This document shows positions 7,145 through 14,932 of a stretch of 36,171 nt of DNA, piece after piece; within the stretch, counting starts at the first letter, position 1; each line of letters starts with the position of its first letter. Source of the stretch: an uncultured Bacteroides sp. (GTDB lineage: Bacteria; Bacteroidota; Bacteroidia; Bacteroidales; Bacteroidaceae); assembly GCA_937890825.1 (NCBI GenBank), contig CALADS010000057.1:1-36171 (forward strand), read 5' to 3'. The position numbers were made by a program, and so were the translations under genes. The notes beneath the pieces are model-generated. The model saw only the letters and a list, made by a program, of their open reading frames with translations. It was not told the DNA's origin and did not search any database.

Positions 7145-7184
7145 CAGATACGGAGAGGGTATCAAGAAGAAAGACCGGGTAAAA

Positions 7185-7224
7185 AGAGCAGCCGCTTGCC
7201 CCATCGGTAGCAAACGGCTGCTCT
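7185..7224 (-). terminator. Rho-independent terminator for the YeiH-type gene
   Basis: AGAGCAGCCG (7185-7194) pairs perfectly with CGGCTGCTCT (7215-7224). Read on the minus strand the stem is followed directly by a T run (7180-7185), and it lies 20 bp after the stop of the minus-strand transporter. The plus-strand side has no T run. Confidence 0.85.
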
Positions 7225-7244
7225 GCCAGTGTTAACAGCGTATT

Positions 7245-8267
7245 TTAAAACAGATAGATATAAGCCAGTGTGCTCAGACTGATAACTATCCACAGCAACA
7301 CGCCCTGCACCAACGGCTTGATACCTACAGATTTCAGCACATCGCGAGAAAGCGAAGCACCGATAAAGAACAGGGTAAGGGTAAGCGACTTACGCGCAAA
7401 TTCATTGATACCTGCACCGATGGCCGCCCCTGTGGGAGTGGTGTCGAGTACATAGGTATTGAATACCATAGCTAACACAAAGAAGAAGATAAACCAAGGA
7501 ATGCTGATCTTCTGTCCCTTGCTCTTAAAGATAAACGAAGTAGCAAAAGCCATCGGAATAATCCACAAGGCACGCGTCAGCTTCACGGTAGTGGCTATCT
7601 TTAAAGCTTCCTCACCATAGGCAGCACCGGCCCCTACCACCGAACTTGTGTCGTGGATGGCAATGGCTGCCCACAAACCAAATTCCTGCTGACTCATATC
7701 CAGTGCATGACCTATCATAGGGAAGATGAACAGGGCAATGGCATTGAGAATAAAAATGGTGCCCAAAGCTACCGACATCTCACTGTCATTGGCTTTTACC
7801 ACCGGTCCCACAGCAGCAATGGCGCTGCCACCACAAATGGCCGTACCCGAACTGATAAGGTATGAAGTATTGCGATCAACCTTCAAAATCTTACGACCGA
7901 TGAACCAACCGATTAGCAAGGTACCGATAACTGACAGAATGGTAAATTCCATACCTTCCTTGCCCGAGGCCAGCGATGCCTGCAGGTTCATGCCGAAACC
8001 CAAACCTACTACTGAATATTGCAACAGATATTTGGAAACTTTTTTATTGAACTTAGGATGTGCCTGACCGCAAAGCAAGGCGAAAGCCAACCCCAGAAAC
8101 AAAGCTACCGGAGGAGTGACCCACGCTGCATAGGCATGCATACCGGGCACATAGTCCAGCAGAAGAAAGAACGAAAGAACTGCGAGCAATGTTACATAAA
8201 CTGCCTTGTTGTGGCGCTGAAGAAAGGACTTTGCAGAGTCCGAACCAGATACTTGTCTTGATGTCAT
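7245..8267 (-). CDS. yeiH: YeiH family membrane protein (putative sulfate exporter family)
   Basis: A 340-residue polytopic inner-membrane protein with about ten hydrophobic segments after a polar N-terminus. Sequence features match the YeiH/PSE family (UPF0324): LQYSVVGLGFGMNL, the SSGTAICGGSAIAAVGPVVKA segment in a half-buried helix, AIAIHDTSSVVGAGAAYG, and KLTRALWIIP. Members are annotated as putative sulfate exporters from limited evidence, so the substrate is not secure. The gene stands alone, with a -7 box at 8298-8305 and a strong terminator at 7185-7224. Confidence 0.85.
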   Translation of the reverse strand: MTSRQVSGSDSAKSFLQRHNKAVYVTLLAVLSFFLLLDYVPGMHAYAAWVTPPVALFLGLAFALLCGQAHPKFNKKVSKYLLQYSVVGLGFGMNLQASLASGKEGMEFTILSVIGTLLIGWFIGRKILKVDRNTSYLISSGTAICGGSAIAAVGPVVKANDSEMSVALGTIFILNAIALFIFPMIGHALDMSQQEFGLWAAIAIHDTSSVVGAGAAYGEEALKIATTVKLTRALWIIPMAFATSFIFKSKGQKISIPWFIFFFVLAMVFNTYVLDTTPTGAAIGAGINEFARKSLTLTLFFIGASLSRDVLKSVGIKPLVQGVLLWIVISLSTLAYIYLF

Positions 8268-8297
8268 AATCTTAGGTTATTATTTTGATTTCGGCTG

Positions 8298-8305
8298 CAA
8301 AGATA
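8298..8305 (-). promoter_or_regulatory. Promoter -7 box for the YeiH-type gene
   Basis: The minus strand reads TATCTTTG, matching TAnnTTTG, 30 bases before the ATG at 8267. No clear -33 TTTG is seen. Confidence 0.5.
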
Positions 8306-8392
8306 TAACAGTTTTTTCACTCCTTCTCATCATAATTAATTATACAGAATAACTTTTAGTTATCGGGCAAGGGCTAAATCATAAATTATGCC

Positions 8393-8400
8393 TACATTTG
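8393..8400 (+). promoter_or_regulatory. Promoter -7 box at the ygiQ start
   Basis: TACATTTG matches TAnnTTTG exactly and ends five bases before the ATG at 8406. If used, transcription would begin at or beside that ATG, giving a leaderless or nearly leaderless mRNA. An in-frame ATG at 8388 would then lie upstream of the start site. No TTTG stands at the expected -33 position. Confidence 0.5.
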
Positions 8401-8405
8401 CATCC

Positions 8406-10247
8406 ATGAAAGAATATAGACTGACAGACTGGTTGCCCACCACCAAAAAAGAAGTGGAATTGCGCGGATGGGATGAACTGGATGTAATCCTCTTCAGCGG
8501 CGATGCGTATGTAGACCATCCCTCGTTCGGGGCAGCGGTAATAGGCCGCATACTCGAGGCCGAGGGACTGAAAGTGGCCATTGTGCCGCAGCCCAACTGG
8601 CGCGATGACCTGCGCGACTTCAAGAAGTTGGGACGACCGCGTCTGTTCTTTGGCATCAGCGCGGGCTGTATGGACTCTATGGTAAACAAATACACGGCCA
8701 ACAAACGCTTACGCAGCGAAGATGCTTATACGCCCGACGCCCGTCCGGATATGCGTCCGGAATACCCCTCCATCGTATATACGCAGATACTGAAGCGGCT
8801 CTACCCAGAGGTGCCGGTGGTACTGGGAGGCATCGAGGCCAGCATGAGGCGACTGACGCATTATGATTACTGGCAAGACAAGGTGCGTCCGGGTATACTG
8901 GTAGACAGCGGTGCGGATACCCTAATTTACGGTATGGGCGAAAAGCCCATCGTAGAACTGGTAAGACGCATGAATCAATGCTCTGGAGCCATCAGCAGCC
9001 AGCAGTTTAAAAGCCTGCTAACCGATATTCCGCAAATGGCCTATCTGCAGCCAGAGGTACAGCCACAAGCGGACGACGTGGTGCTGTTCTCGCACGAGGA
9101 ATGCCTGAAAGACAAGAGGAAAGAAGCGGCCAACTTCAGACACATAGAAGAGGAAAGCAATAAATGGTCGGCCTCGCGTATCCTGCAAACTGTAGGGAAA
9201 CAGACCATAGTGGTGAATCCACCCTATCCACCCCTTACAGAACAGGAACTGGACCACTCGTTCGACTTACCCTATACGCGCTTGCCACATCCTAAGTATA
9301 AGGGCAAACGGATTCCGGCCTATGACATGATAAAGTTTTCGGTCAATATACACCGCGGATGCTTCGGTGGCTGTGCTTTCTGTACCATCTCGGCACACCA
9401 GGGAAAATTCATCGCAAGCCGCAGCAAGGAAAGCATTTTGAAGGAAGTGAAGGCAGTAATGCAACTGCCCGACTTCAAGGGATATTTGAGCGACCTGGGT
9501 GGACCCAGCGCCAACATGTATCGCATGGGCGGAAAGAACCGCGATCTGTGCGCCAAATGCAAACGCCCGTCGTGCATCCATCCGCAGGTATGCCCCAACT
9601 TGAATACAGATCATACAGCCCTGCTTGATATCTATCATGCCGTAGATGCCTTACCGGGCATCAAGAAATCATTTATCGGAAGCGGAGTACGTTACGATCT
9701 GCTGCTGCACCAGAGTAAGGAGGCAGCCGCGAACCAAAGCACCCGGAAATATACCGAAGAACTGATTACCAGCCATGTGAGTGGTCGGTTGAAGGTGGCA
9801 CCGGAACATACTTCCGACCGCGTGCTGCAAGTGATGCGCAAACCTCCCTTCAGTCAGTTCGAAGCATTCAAGAAAATTTTCGACCGCATCAACCGTGAAA
9901 AGGGATTACGCCAGCAACTCATCCCCTACTTCATCAGCAGTCATCCCGGATGCCACGCTGAAGATATGGCCGAACTGGCCGTCATTACCAAACGGCTGGA
10001 CTTTCACCTGGAGCAAGTGCAAGACTTTACTCCCACTCCTATGACTGTGGCCACCGAAGCCTGGTACACCGGTTATCACCCGTATACGCTGGAACCTGTA
10101 TTCAGTGCCAAGACTCCGCGCGAAAAATTGGCACAACGGCAATTCTTCTTCTGGTACAAACCCGAAGAACGGCGGAATATCATCAACGAGCTGAAGCGCA
10201 TGGGCCGAAACGATTTGATAGACAAGCTGTATCATAAGCGAGGATGA
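8406..10247 (+). CDS. ygiQ: YgiQ family radical SAM protein
   Basis: A 613-residue protein matching YgiQ over its length. The N-terminal part (about 1-290) carries the YgiQ-specific SGDAYVDHPSFG, LFFGISAGCMDSMVNKYTA and VLGGIEAS...HYDYW segments, resembling a cobalamin-binding-like fold. The radical SAM core has CxxxCxxC at Cys319, Cys323 and Cys326 (HRGCFGGCAFC), and a C-terminal YgiQ domain follows (FTPTPMTVATEAWYTGYHPYT). The biochemical function of YgiQ is not established. An ATG at 8388 is in frame, but the -7 box at 8393-8400 makes 8406 (MKEYRLTDW) the better start. It stands alone. Confidence 0.9.
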   Translation: MKEYRLTDWLPTTKKEVELRGWDELDVILFSGDAYVDHPSFGAAVIGRILEAEGLKVAIVPQPNWRDDLRDFKKLGRPRLFFGISAGCMDSMVNKYTANKRLRSEDAYTPDARPDMRPEYPSIVYTQILKRLYPEVPVVLGGIEASMRRLTHYDYWQDKVRPGILVDSGADTLIYGMGEKPIVELVRRMNQCSGAISSQQFKSLLTDIPQMAYLQPEVQPQADDVVLFSHEECLKDKRKEAANFRHIEEESNKWSASRILQTVGKQTIVVNPPYPPLTEQELDHSFDLPYTRLPHPKYKGKRIPAYDMIKFSVNIHRGCFGGCAFCTISAHQGKFIASRSKESILKEVKAVMQLPDFKGYLSDLGGPSANMYRMGGKNRDLCAKCKRPSCIHPQVCPNLNTDHTALLDIYHAVDALPGIKKSFIGSGVRYDLLLHQSKEAAANQSTRKYTEELITSHVSGRLKVAPEHTSDRVLQVMRKPPFSQFEAFKKIFDRINREKGLRQQLIPYFISSHPGCHAEDMAELAVITKRLDFHLEQVQDFTPTPMTVATEAWYTGYHPYTLEPVFSAKTPREKLAQRQFFFWYKPEERRNIINELKRMGRNDLIDKLYHKRG

Positions 10248-10387
10248 GAGGCAGACTTGCCCCTTATCCTTAGTCTGACAAACTATCAGAAGAAGAGCGA
10301 CGCAAAAAAAGACGGAAAAACAAATGCGGAAGAAGCGGAATAAAATACTTTCCGAACAAAATTTAAACAGGCTCTCAAATAAAATTG

Positions 10388-10395
10388 TATATTTG
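10388..10395 (+). promoter_or_regulatory. Promoter -7 box for pheS
   Basis: TATATTTG matches TAnnTTTG, 39 bases before the pheS ATG. A TTTA at 10362-10365 with a 22-bp spacer may serve as a weak -33 element. The 187-bp gap after ygiQ otherwise shows no gene and no strong terminator. Confidence 0.6.
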
Positions 10396-10434
10396 CACCG
10401 TATTTTATATCAAAAATTATAGTATAACAACGAT

Positions 10435-11469
10435 ATGATAGCAAAAATCGAACAACTTCTACAAGAAGTAGAAGCGTTGCACGCCACCAATGCTGAAGAA
10501 CTCGAAGCTCTACGCATCAAATACCTCAGCAAGAAAGGTGCCATCAATGAGTTGATGGCAGACTTCCGTAACGTACCTGCTGAACAGAAAAAAGAAGTGG
10601 GTATGAAACTGAATCAACTGAAGACCAAGGCTCAAGATAAAATCAATGCCTTGAAAGAACAGTTCGAAAGCCAAGATACCGGCTGCGATGACTTGGACCT
10701 CACACGCACGGCTTATCCCATCGAGTTGGGCACACGTCACCCTCTTTCTATCGTAAAGAACGAAATCATCGATATCTTTGCCCGCATGGGATTCAACATT
10801 GCCGACGGCCCCGAAGTGGAAGACGACTGGCACGTGTTTTCTTCTATGAACTTTGCCGAAGACCATCCGGCACGCGACATGCAGGATACGTTCTTCATTG
10901 AGAACAACAGCGACAACGTATCGCACAACGTGATTCTGCGTACACATACTTCCAGTGTACAAAGCCGTGTGATGGAACACAGCGAACCTCCTATCCGTGT
11001 ACTTTGCCCGGGTCGTGTGTATCGCAACGAAGCCATCAGCTACCGTGCCCATGCTTTCTTCCACCAGGTAGAAGCACTCTATGTGGACAAGAATGTATCG
11101 TTCACCGACTTGAAGCAGGCCTTGCTGCTTTTTGCCCAAGAGATGTTTGGCAAGGACACCAAAATCCGCCTGCGTCCGTCGTACTTTCCCTTCACCGAAC
11201 CCAGCGCTGAAATGGATATCAGCTGTAACATCTGTGGCGGTAAAGGATGCCCCTTCTGTAAGCATACAGGCTGGGTGGAAATCTTGGGTTGCGGTATGGT
11301 AGACCCCAATGTACTGGAACTGAACGGTATCGACAGCAAAGTGTACAGCGGTTACGCACTGGGTATGGGTATCGAGCGCATCACCAACCTGAAATACCGC
11401 GTCAATGACCTCCGCCTCTTCTCAGAAAACGATACCCGCTTCCTGAAAGAGTTCGAAGCTGCTTACTAA
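10435..11469 (+). CDS. pheS: Phenylalanine--tRNA ligase alpha subunit
   Basis: A 344-residue class II aminoacyl-tRNA synthetase subunit; with PheT it charges tRNA-Phe in the cytoplasm. The N-terminal coiled-coil domain (1-85, rich in Glu, Lys and Leu) is followed by the catalytic core: HPLSIVKNEIIDIFARMGF, the motif 2 region RVYRNEAISYRAHAFFHQVE, FTEPSAEMDISC and motif 3 GMGIER at 310-315. A cysteine cluster CNICGGKGCPFC lies between motifs 2 and 3, an insert seen in many bacterial PheS proteins. Length is normal. pheT is not adjacent, so the two subunits are encoded at separate loci here. Confidence 0.95.
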   Translation: MIAKIEQLLQEVEALHATNAEELEALRIKYLSKKGAINELMADFRNVPAEQKKEVGMKLNQLKTKAQDKINALKEQFESQDTGCDDLDLTRTAYPIELGTRHPLSIVKNEIIDIFARMGFNIADGPEVEDDWHVFSSMNFAEDHPARDMQDTFFIENNSDNVSHNVILRTHTSSVQSRVMEHSEPPIRVLCPGRVYRNEAISYRAHAFFHQVEALYVDKNVSFTDLKQALLLFAQEMFGKDTKIRLRPSYFPFTEPSAEMDISCNICGGKGCPFCKHTGWVEILGCGMVDPNVLELNGIDSKVYSGYALGMGIERITNLKYRVNDLRLFSENDTRFLKEFEAAY

Positions 11470-11494
11470 CATTCGTATAGAAACGAATATAAAT

Positions 11495-11547
11495 GTTGAC
11501 AAGGGAACCAGGAGAAGATTTCGCTCCAGTTTCCTTGTCAACCTTTT
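11495..11547 (+). terminator. Hairpin with T run between pheS and the MFS gene
   Basis: GTTGACAAGG (11495-11504) pairs with CCTTGTCAAC (11533-11542); the stem extends inwards to about 14 bp, with a further GGAG/CTCC pairing around the loop. CTTTT follows at 11543-11547, and the MFS ATG is at 11552. It can end pheS transcription, or act as a leader hairpin at the MFS start codon. Confidence 0.7.
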
Positions 11548-11551
11548 AGTT

Positions 11552-12748
11552 ATGAAAGAAAGACTGATTACTCCTAGCTATTGCTGTATTCTGGCCGCCA
11601 ACTTTCTGCTATTCTTTGGCTTTTGGCTGCTGATGCCGGTACTTCCCTTTTATTTGGACGAAGTGTTCCAAGCCAACAAGACTACCATCGGCATCGTACT
11701 TTCCTGCTACACCATTGCTGCCCTCTGCATCCGTCCTTTCTCGGGCTATCTGCTCGACACCTTTGCCCGAAAGCCGCTCTATCTGCTGGCTTATTTCATC
11801 TTTACGCTGATGTTTGGCGGTTATCTGCTGGCAGGTACCTTGACTTTATTCATCCTCTTTCGCATCGTACACGGGGTATCGTTTGGCATGGTGACAGTGG
11901 GAGGAAACACCATCGTCATCGACATTATGCCCTCGGCACGCCGAGGAGAAGGATTGGGTTATTATGGACTGGCCAATAATATAGCTATGTCTATCGGACC
12001 GATGACCGGACTCTTTCTTCATGACGCCGGCATATCGTACCCTATCATCTTCTGCTGTTCACTAGGTTCTTGCCTCACAGGATTTCTCTGCGCATCGCTG
12101 ATAAAAACGCCCTATAAACCACCTGTAAAGCGCGAGGCTTTGTCGTTAGACCGCTTCATCCTGCTGAAAGGCATTCCTGCCGGTATCAGCCTGCTGCTAC
12201 TCTCCATCCCTTACGGCATGACCACCAACTATGTAGCCATGTATGCCCGACAAATCGACATCCAGGCCTCCAGCGGATTCTTCTTTACTTTTATGGCTGT
12301 GGGGATGGCCATCTCTCGCCTATTTTCCGGACGACTGGTAGACAAAGGTAAAATCACGCAAGTAATCATCGTAGGACTGTATCTAGTAGTAGGCAGTTTC
12401 TTCCTCTTGGCAAGCTGCGTATACATCAATGCCTGGAACCGGGAAGTGTGCGCCGCCCTCTTCTTTGGCATTGCCCTGACCTTGGGCATCGGCTTTGGTA
12501 TCATGTTTCCTGCCTACAATACTCTATTCGTCAATCTGGCTCCCAACAGCCAGCGAGGCACTGCCACCTCTACCTACCTCACTTCCTGGGATGTAGGAAT
12601 TGGCATCGGCATGCTGGCAGGAGGCTACATAGCCGAAATCAGCACCTTCGACAAGGCTTACCTGTTCGGAGCCTGCCTCACCATCGTCTCTACAGTGTAT
12701 TTCCACCGAAAAGTCAGTATACATTACCATCAGCATAAACTGAGGTAA
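11552..12748 (+). CDS. MFS transporter
   Basis: A 398-residue inner-membrane protein with twelve predicted hydrophobic helices, the usual size of a major facilitator. The loop between helices 2 and 3 has the motif A-like RPFSGYLLDTFARKPLY, and the second half repeats it as SRLFSGRLVDKGK. A helix 4-5 segment (RIVHGVSFGMVTVGGNTIVIDIMPSARRGEGLGYYGLANN) fits the drug/sugar-exporter branch. The substrate cannot be read from sequence. It sits between pheS and nth, 29 bp before the latter, so it is probably co-transcribed with nth; a hairpin lies just before its start. Confidence 0.85.
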   Translation: MKERLITPSYCCILAANFLLFFGFWLLMPVLPFYLDEVFQANKTTIGIVLSCYTIAALCIRPFSGYLLDTFARKPLYLLAYFIFTLMFGGYLLAGTLTLFILFRIVHGVSFGMVTVGGNTIVIDIMPSARRGEGLGYYGLANNIAMSIGPMTGLFLHDAGISYPIIFCCSLGSCLTGFLCASLIKTPYKPPVKREALSLDRFILLKGIPAGISLLLLSIPYGMTTNYVAMYARQIDIQASSGFFFTFMAVGMAISRLFSGRLVDKGKITQVIIVGLYLVVGSFFLLASCVYINAWNREVCAALFFGIALTLGIGFGIMFPAYNTLFVNLAPNSQRGTATSTYLTSWDVGIGIGMLAGGYIAEISTFDKAYLFGACLTIVSTVYFHRKVSIHYHQHKLR

Positions 12749-12776
12749 ACATTCTGTAAATAATCTGCTATGCCCC

Positions 12777-13415
12777 ATGAGAATTAAAGAACGATATGAA
12801 AAAATATTGGGATGGTTCAGAGAACACCGCCCAATAGCCGAAACAGAATTACACTACAGTAACCCTTTCGAACTGTTGACTGCCGTTATTCTTTCGGCCC
12901 AATGCACCGATAAACGAGTCAACATGGTAACGCCAGCCTTGTTTCACGACTACCCCACTGCCGAAGCCATGGCACAGGCATCGCCGGAAGTTATTTTTGA
13001 ATACATACGCAGCATCTCGTATCCTAATAATAAAGCCAAGCATCTGGCAGGCATGGCCCGGATGCTGGTGAACGAGTTCAACGGAGAAGTGCCCGACACC
13101 CTGGAAGAACTGGTAAAACTGCCGGGAGTGGGCAGAAAAACCGCCAACGTCATCCAGTCGGTAGTATTCCATAAAGCCGCCATGGCCGTAGACACGCACG
13201 TGTTTCGCGTCAGCCATCGGCTAGGACTGGTACCCACCCGCTGCACCACCCCACTGAGTGTAGAAAAAGAACTCGTAAAACACATCCCCCAGGCAGACAT
13301 CCCCATTGCCCACCACTGGCTTATCCTACATGGACGATACACATGCCTGGCTCGTACACCCAACTGCGATGAATGTGGATTAAAGCTCTGGTGCAAAGAG
13401 TTTACGGGAAAATAA
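12777..13415 (+). CDS. nth: Endonuclease III (DNA glycosylase/AP lyase)
   Basis: A 212-residue base-excision repair enzyme that removes oxidised pyrimidines and cleaves the abasic site. The helix-hairpin-helix LPGVGRKTA is at 115-123 with catalytic Lys121, and the active-site aspartate is Asp139 in VDTHVFRV. The C-terminal 4Fe-4S cluster ligands follow the exact Cx6Cx2Cx5C spacing (Cys190, Cys197, Cys200, Cys206). Length equals that of the E. coli enzyme. It follows the MFS gene by 28 bp. Confidence 0.97.
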   Translation: MRIKERYEKILGWFREHRPIAETELHYSNPFELLTAVILSAQCTDKRVNMVTPALFHDYPTAEAMAQASPEVIFEYIRSISYPNNKAKHLAGMARMLVNEFNGEVPDTLEELVKLPGVGRKTANVIQSVVFHKAAMAVDTHVFRVSHRLGLVPTRCTTPLSVEKELVKHIPQADIPIAHHWLILHGRYTCLARTPNCDECGLKLWCKEFTGK

Positions 13416-13427
13416 GCGGAAAGCATA

Positions 13428-13443
13428 AAAACAGCGCTGTTTT
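13428..13443. terminator. Perfect 16-bp palindrome after nth
   Basis: AAAACAGCGCTGTTTT is self-complementary, 12 bp after the nth stop. It could act as a weak terminator, although the hairpin would need to open its centre to form a loop. A dyad regulator site upstream of pgk is the alternative. Confidence 0.4.
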
Positions 13444-13468
13444 CATGCCATCGAAACGAAATAAATAT

Positions 13469-13476
13469 TATCTTTG
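13469..13476 (+). promoter_or_regulatory. Promoter -7 box for pgk
   Basis: TATCTTTG matches TAnnTTTG and lies 52 bases before the pgk ATG. The -33 region holds only TTTC at a longer than usual distance (24 bp). Confidence 0.6.
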
Positions 13477-13528
13477 CAGCAATTCTAGGTAAGAAGAAAT
13501 TGTAACACTTTTAAATAAAATAAGTATT

Positions 13529-14785
13529 ATGACAATTGATCAATTCAACTTTGCCGGTAAAAAGGCATTCGTTCGTGTGGATTTCAATGTACCCTTGGAC
13601 GAAAACTTCAACATCACAGACGACACCCGTATGCGTGCCGCCCTTCCTACACTGAAAAAGATTTTGGCTGACGGTGGTAGCATCATCATCGGTTCTCACC
13701 TGGGCCGTCCGAAAGGCGTAGCTGAAAAATTCTCTTTGAAGCACATCTTGAAACATCTGGAAGAACTGCTGGGTGTTGAAGTACAGTTTGCCAACGACTG
13801 CATGGGCGAAGAAGCTGCAGTAAAAGCTGCTGCCCTGCAAGGAGGCGAAGTGCTGTTGCTGGAAAATCTGCGTTTCTATGCAGAAGAAGAAGGCAAACCG
13901 CGCGGCTTGGCAGAAGATGCTACCGACGAAGAAAAGAAGGCTGCCAAGGCTGCCGTAAAAGAAAGCCAGAAAGAATTCACCAAGAAATTGGCTTCTTACG
14001 CTGACTGCTATGTAAATGATGCTTTCGGTACAGCTCACCGTGCTCATGCTTCTACTGCACTCATCGCAAAATACTTTGACAAGGATAGCAAAATGTTCGG
14101 CTACTTGATGGAAAAAGAAGTGAAAGCTGTGGATAAAGTATTGAACGACATCCACCGTCCATTCACTGCCATCATGGGTGGTTCTAAGGTTTCTTCTAAG
14201 ATTGAAATCATAGAAAACCTGCTGAACAAGGTAGACAACCTGATTATTGCCGGTGGTATGACTTATACATTCACTAAGGCCAAAGGTGGTCAGATTGGTA
14301 ACTCTATCTGCGAAAACGATAAGCTGGATCTGGCTATCGAACTGATGAAGAAAGCTGAAGAAAAAGGTGTGAAACTGGTGCTGGCTACAGATGCTAAAGT
14401 GGCTGATGCTTTCTCTAACGAAGCCAATACCAAGATTTGTGCCGTAAATGAAATTCCTGACGGATGGGAAGGTCTGGATATTGGTCCTGACACAGAAAAG
14501 GTATTCGCAGAAGTAATCAAGAACTCTAAGACTATCTTGTGGAATGGCCCGACAGGTGTGTTCGAATTCGACAACTTCACTCACGGCTCACGCGCAGTAG
14601 GTGAAGCTATCGTAGAAGCTACCAAGAACGGTGCATTCTCATTAGTAGGTGGCGGTGACTCTGTAGCTTGTGTCAACAAGTTCGGTCTGGCTAGCGGTGT
14701 ATCTTACGTTTCTACAGGTGGTGGTGCATTGCTCGAAGCCATCGAAGGTAAGGTACTTCCGGGTATCGCTGCTATCAACGAATAA
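13529..14785 (+). CDS. pgk: Phosphoglycerate kinase
   Basis: A 418-residue glycolytic enzyme that transfers phosphate between 1,3-bisphosphoglycerate and ADP in the cytoplasm. Signature RVDFNVPLD is at 16-24; GSHLGRPKG, the NDAFGTAHRAHAST substrate-binding region, GGSKVSSKIE, GPTGVFE and the C-terminal nucleotide-binding GGGDS follow in family order. Codon use is biased towards a few codons (GGT, GCT, AAC), as expected for a highly expressed gene and different from the neighbouring nth. Own promoter; a hairpin at 14797-14816 lies just after the stop. Confidence 0.98.
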   Translation: MTIDQFNFAGKKAFVRVDFNVPLDENFNITDDTRMRAALPTLKKILADGGSIIIGSHLGRPKGVAEKFSLKHILKHLEELLGVEVQFANDCMGEEAAVKAAALQGGEVLLLENLRFYAEEEGKPRGLAEDATDEEKKAAKAAVKESQKEFTKKLASYADCYVNDAFGTAHRAHASTALIAKYFDKDSKMFGYLMEKEVKAVDKVLNDIHRPFTAIMGGSKVSSKIEIIENLLNKVDNLIIAGGMTYTFTKAKGGQIGNSICENDKLDLAIELMKKAEEKGVKLVLATDAKVADAFSNEANTKICAVNEIPDGWEGLDIGPDTEKVFAEVIKNSKTILWNGPTGVFEFDNFTHGSRAVGEAIVEATKNGAFSLVGGGDSVACVNKFGLASGVSYVSTGGGALLEAIEGKVLPGIAAINE

Positions 14786-14796
14786 TAGCGCCTCAG

Positions 14797-14816
14797 CAGT
14801 CTTAAAAAAAAGACTG
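14797..14816 (+). terminator. Hairpin after pgk
   Basis: CAGTCTT (14797-14803) pairs with AAGACTG (14810-14816) across a poly-A loop, 11 bp after the pgk stop. There is no T run on the plus strand, so it is a poor intrinsic terminator and may instead protect the mRNA 3' end. Confidence 0.4.
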
Positions 14817-14836
14817 ATAAAACGATAAACAGATTT

Positions 14837-14888
14837 GACGCGGATGACGCGGAGCCGTGAATATCGGCTACCTGCGTTATCCGCGTTC
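14837..14888. repeat. Long GC-rich imperfect palindrome (REP-like)
   Basis: GACGCGGATGACGCGGAGCCG (14837-14857) pairs with 14865-14888 (CGGCT, then TGCGTTATCCGCGTTC) with few mismatches, giving a hairpin of about 20 bp. Within each arm the unit (G)ACGCGGAT is nearly duplicated. It stands in the AT-rich gap between pgk and the porin gene, and its composition differs from the surroundings. Confidence 0.7.
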
Positions 14889-14932
14889 ATTACAATAAAT
14901 AAACACCGATTATTGAATTTCACAAATTGATT

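Noticed and set aside
10510..11265. 251-codon open frame on the minus strand opposite pheS
   Set aside because: Antisense shadow of a well-supported gene with no promoter, signal or family resemblance.
13428..13443. A strong rho-independent terminator after nth
   Set aside because: It is a perfect palindrome without a loop and with only four T's; recorded as a weak terminator or dyad site.
13511..14584. 357-codon open frame on the minus strand opposite pgk
   Set aside because: It mirrors the biased codon use of pgk; the product is rich in Phe, Ser and Gln with no recognisable domain.
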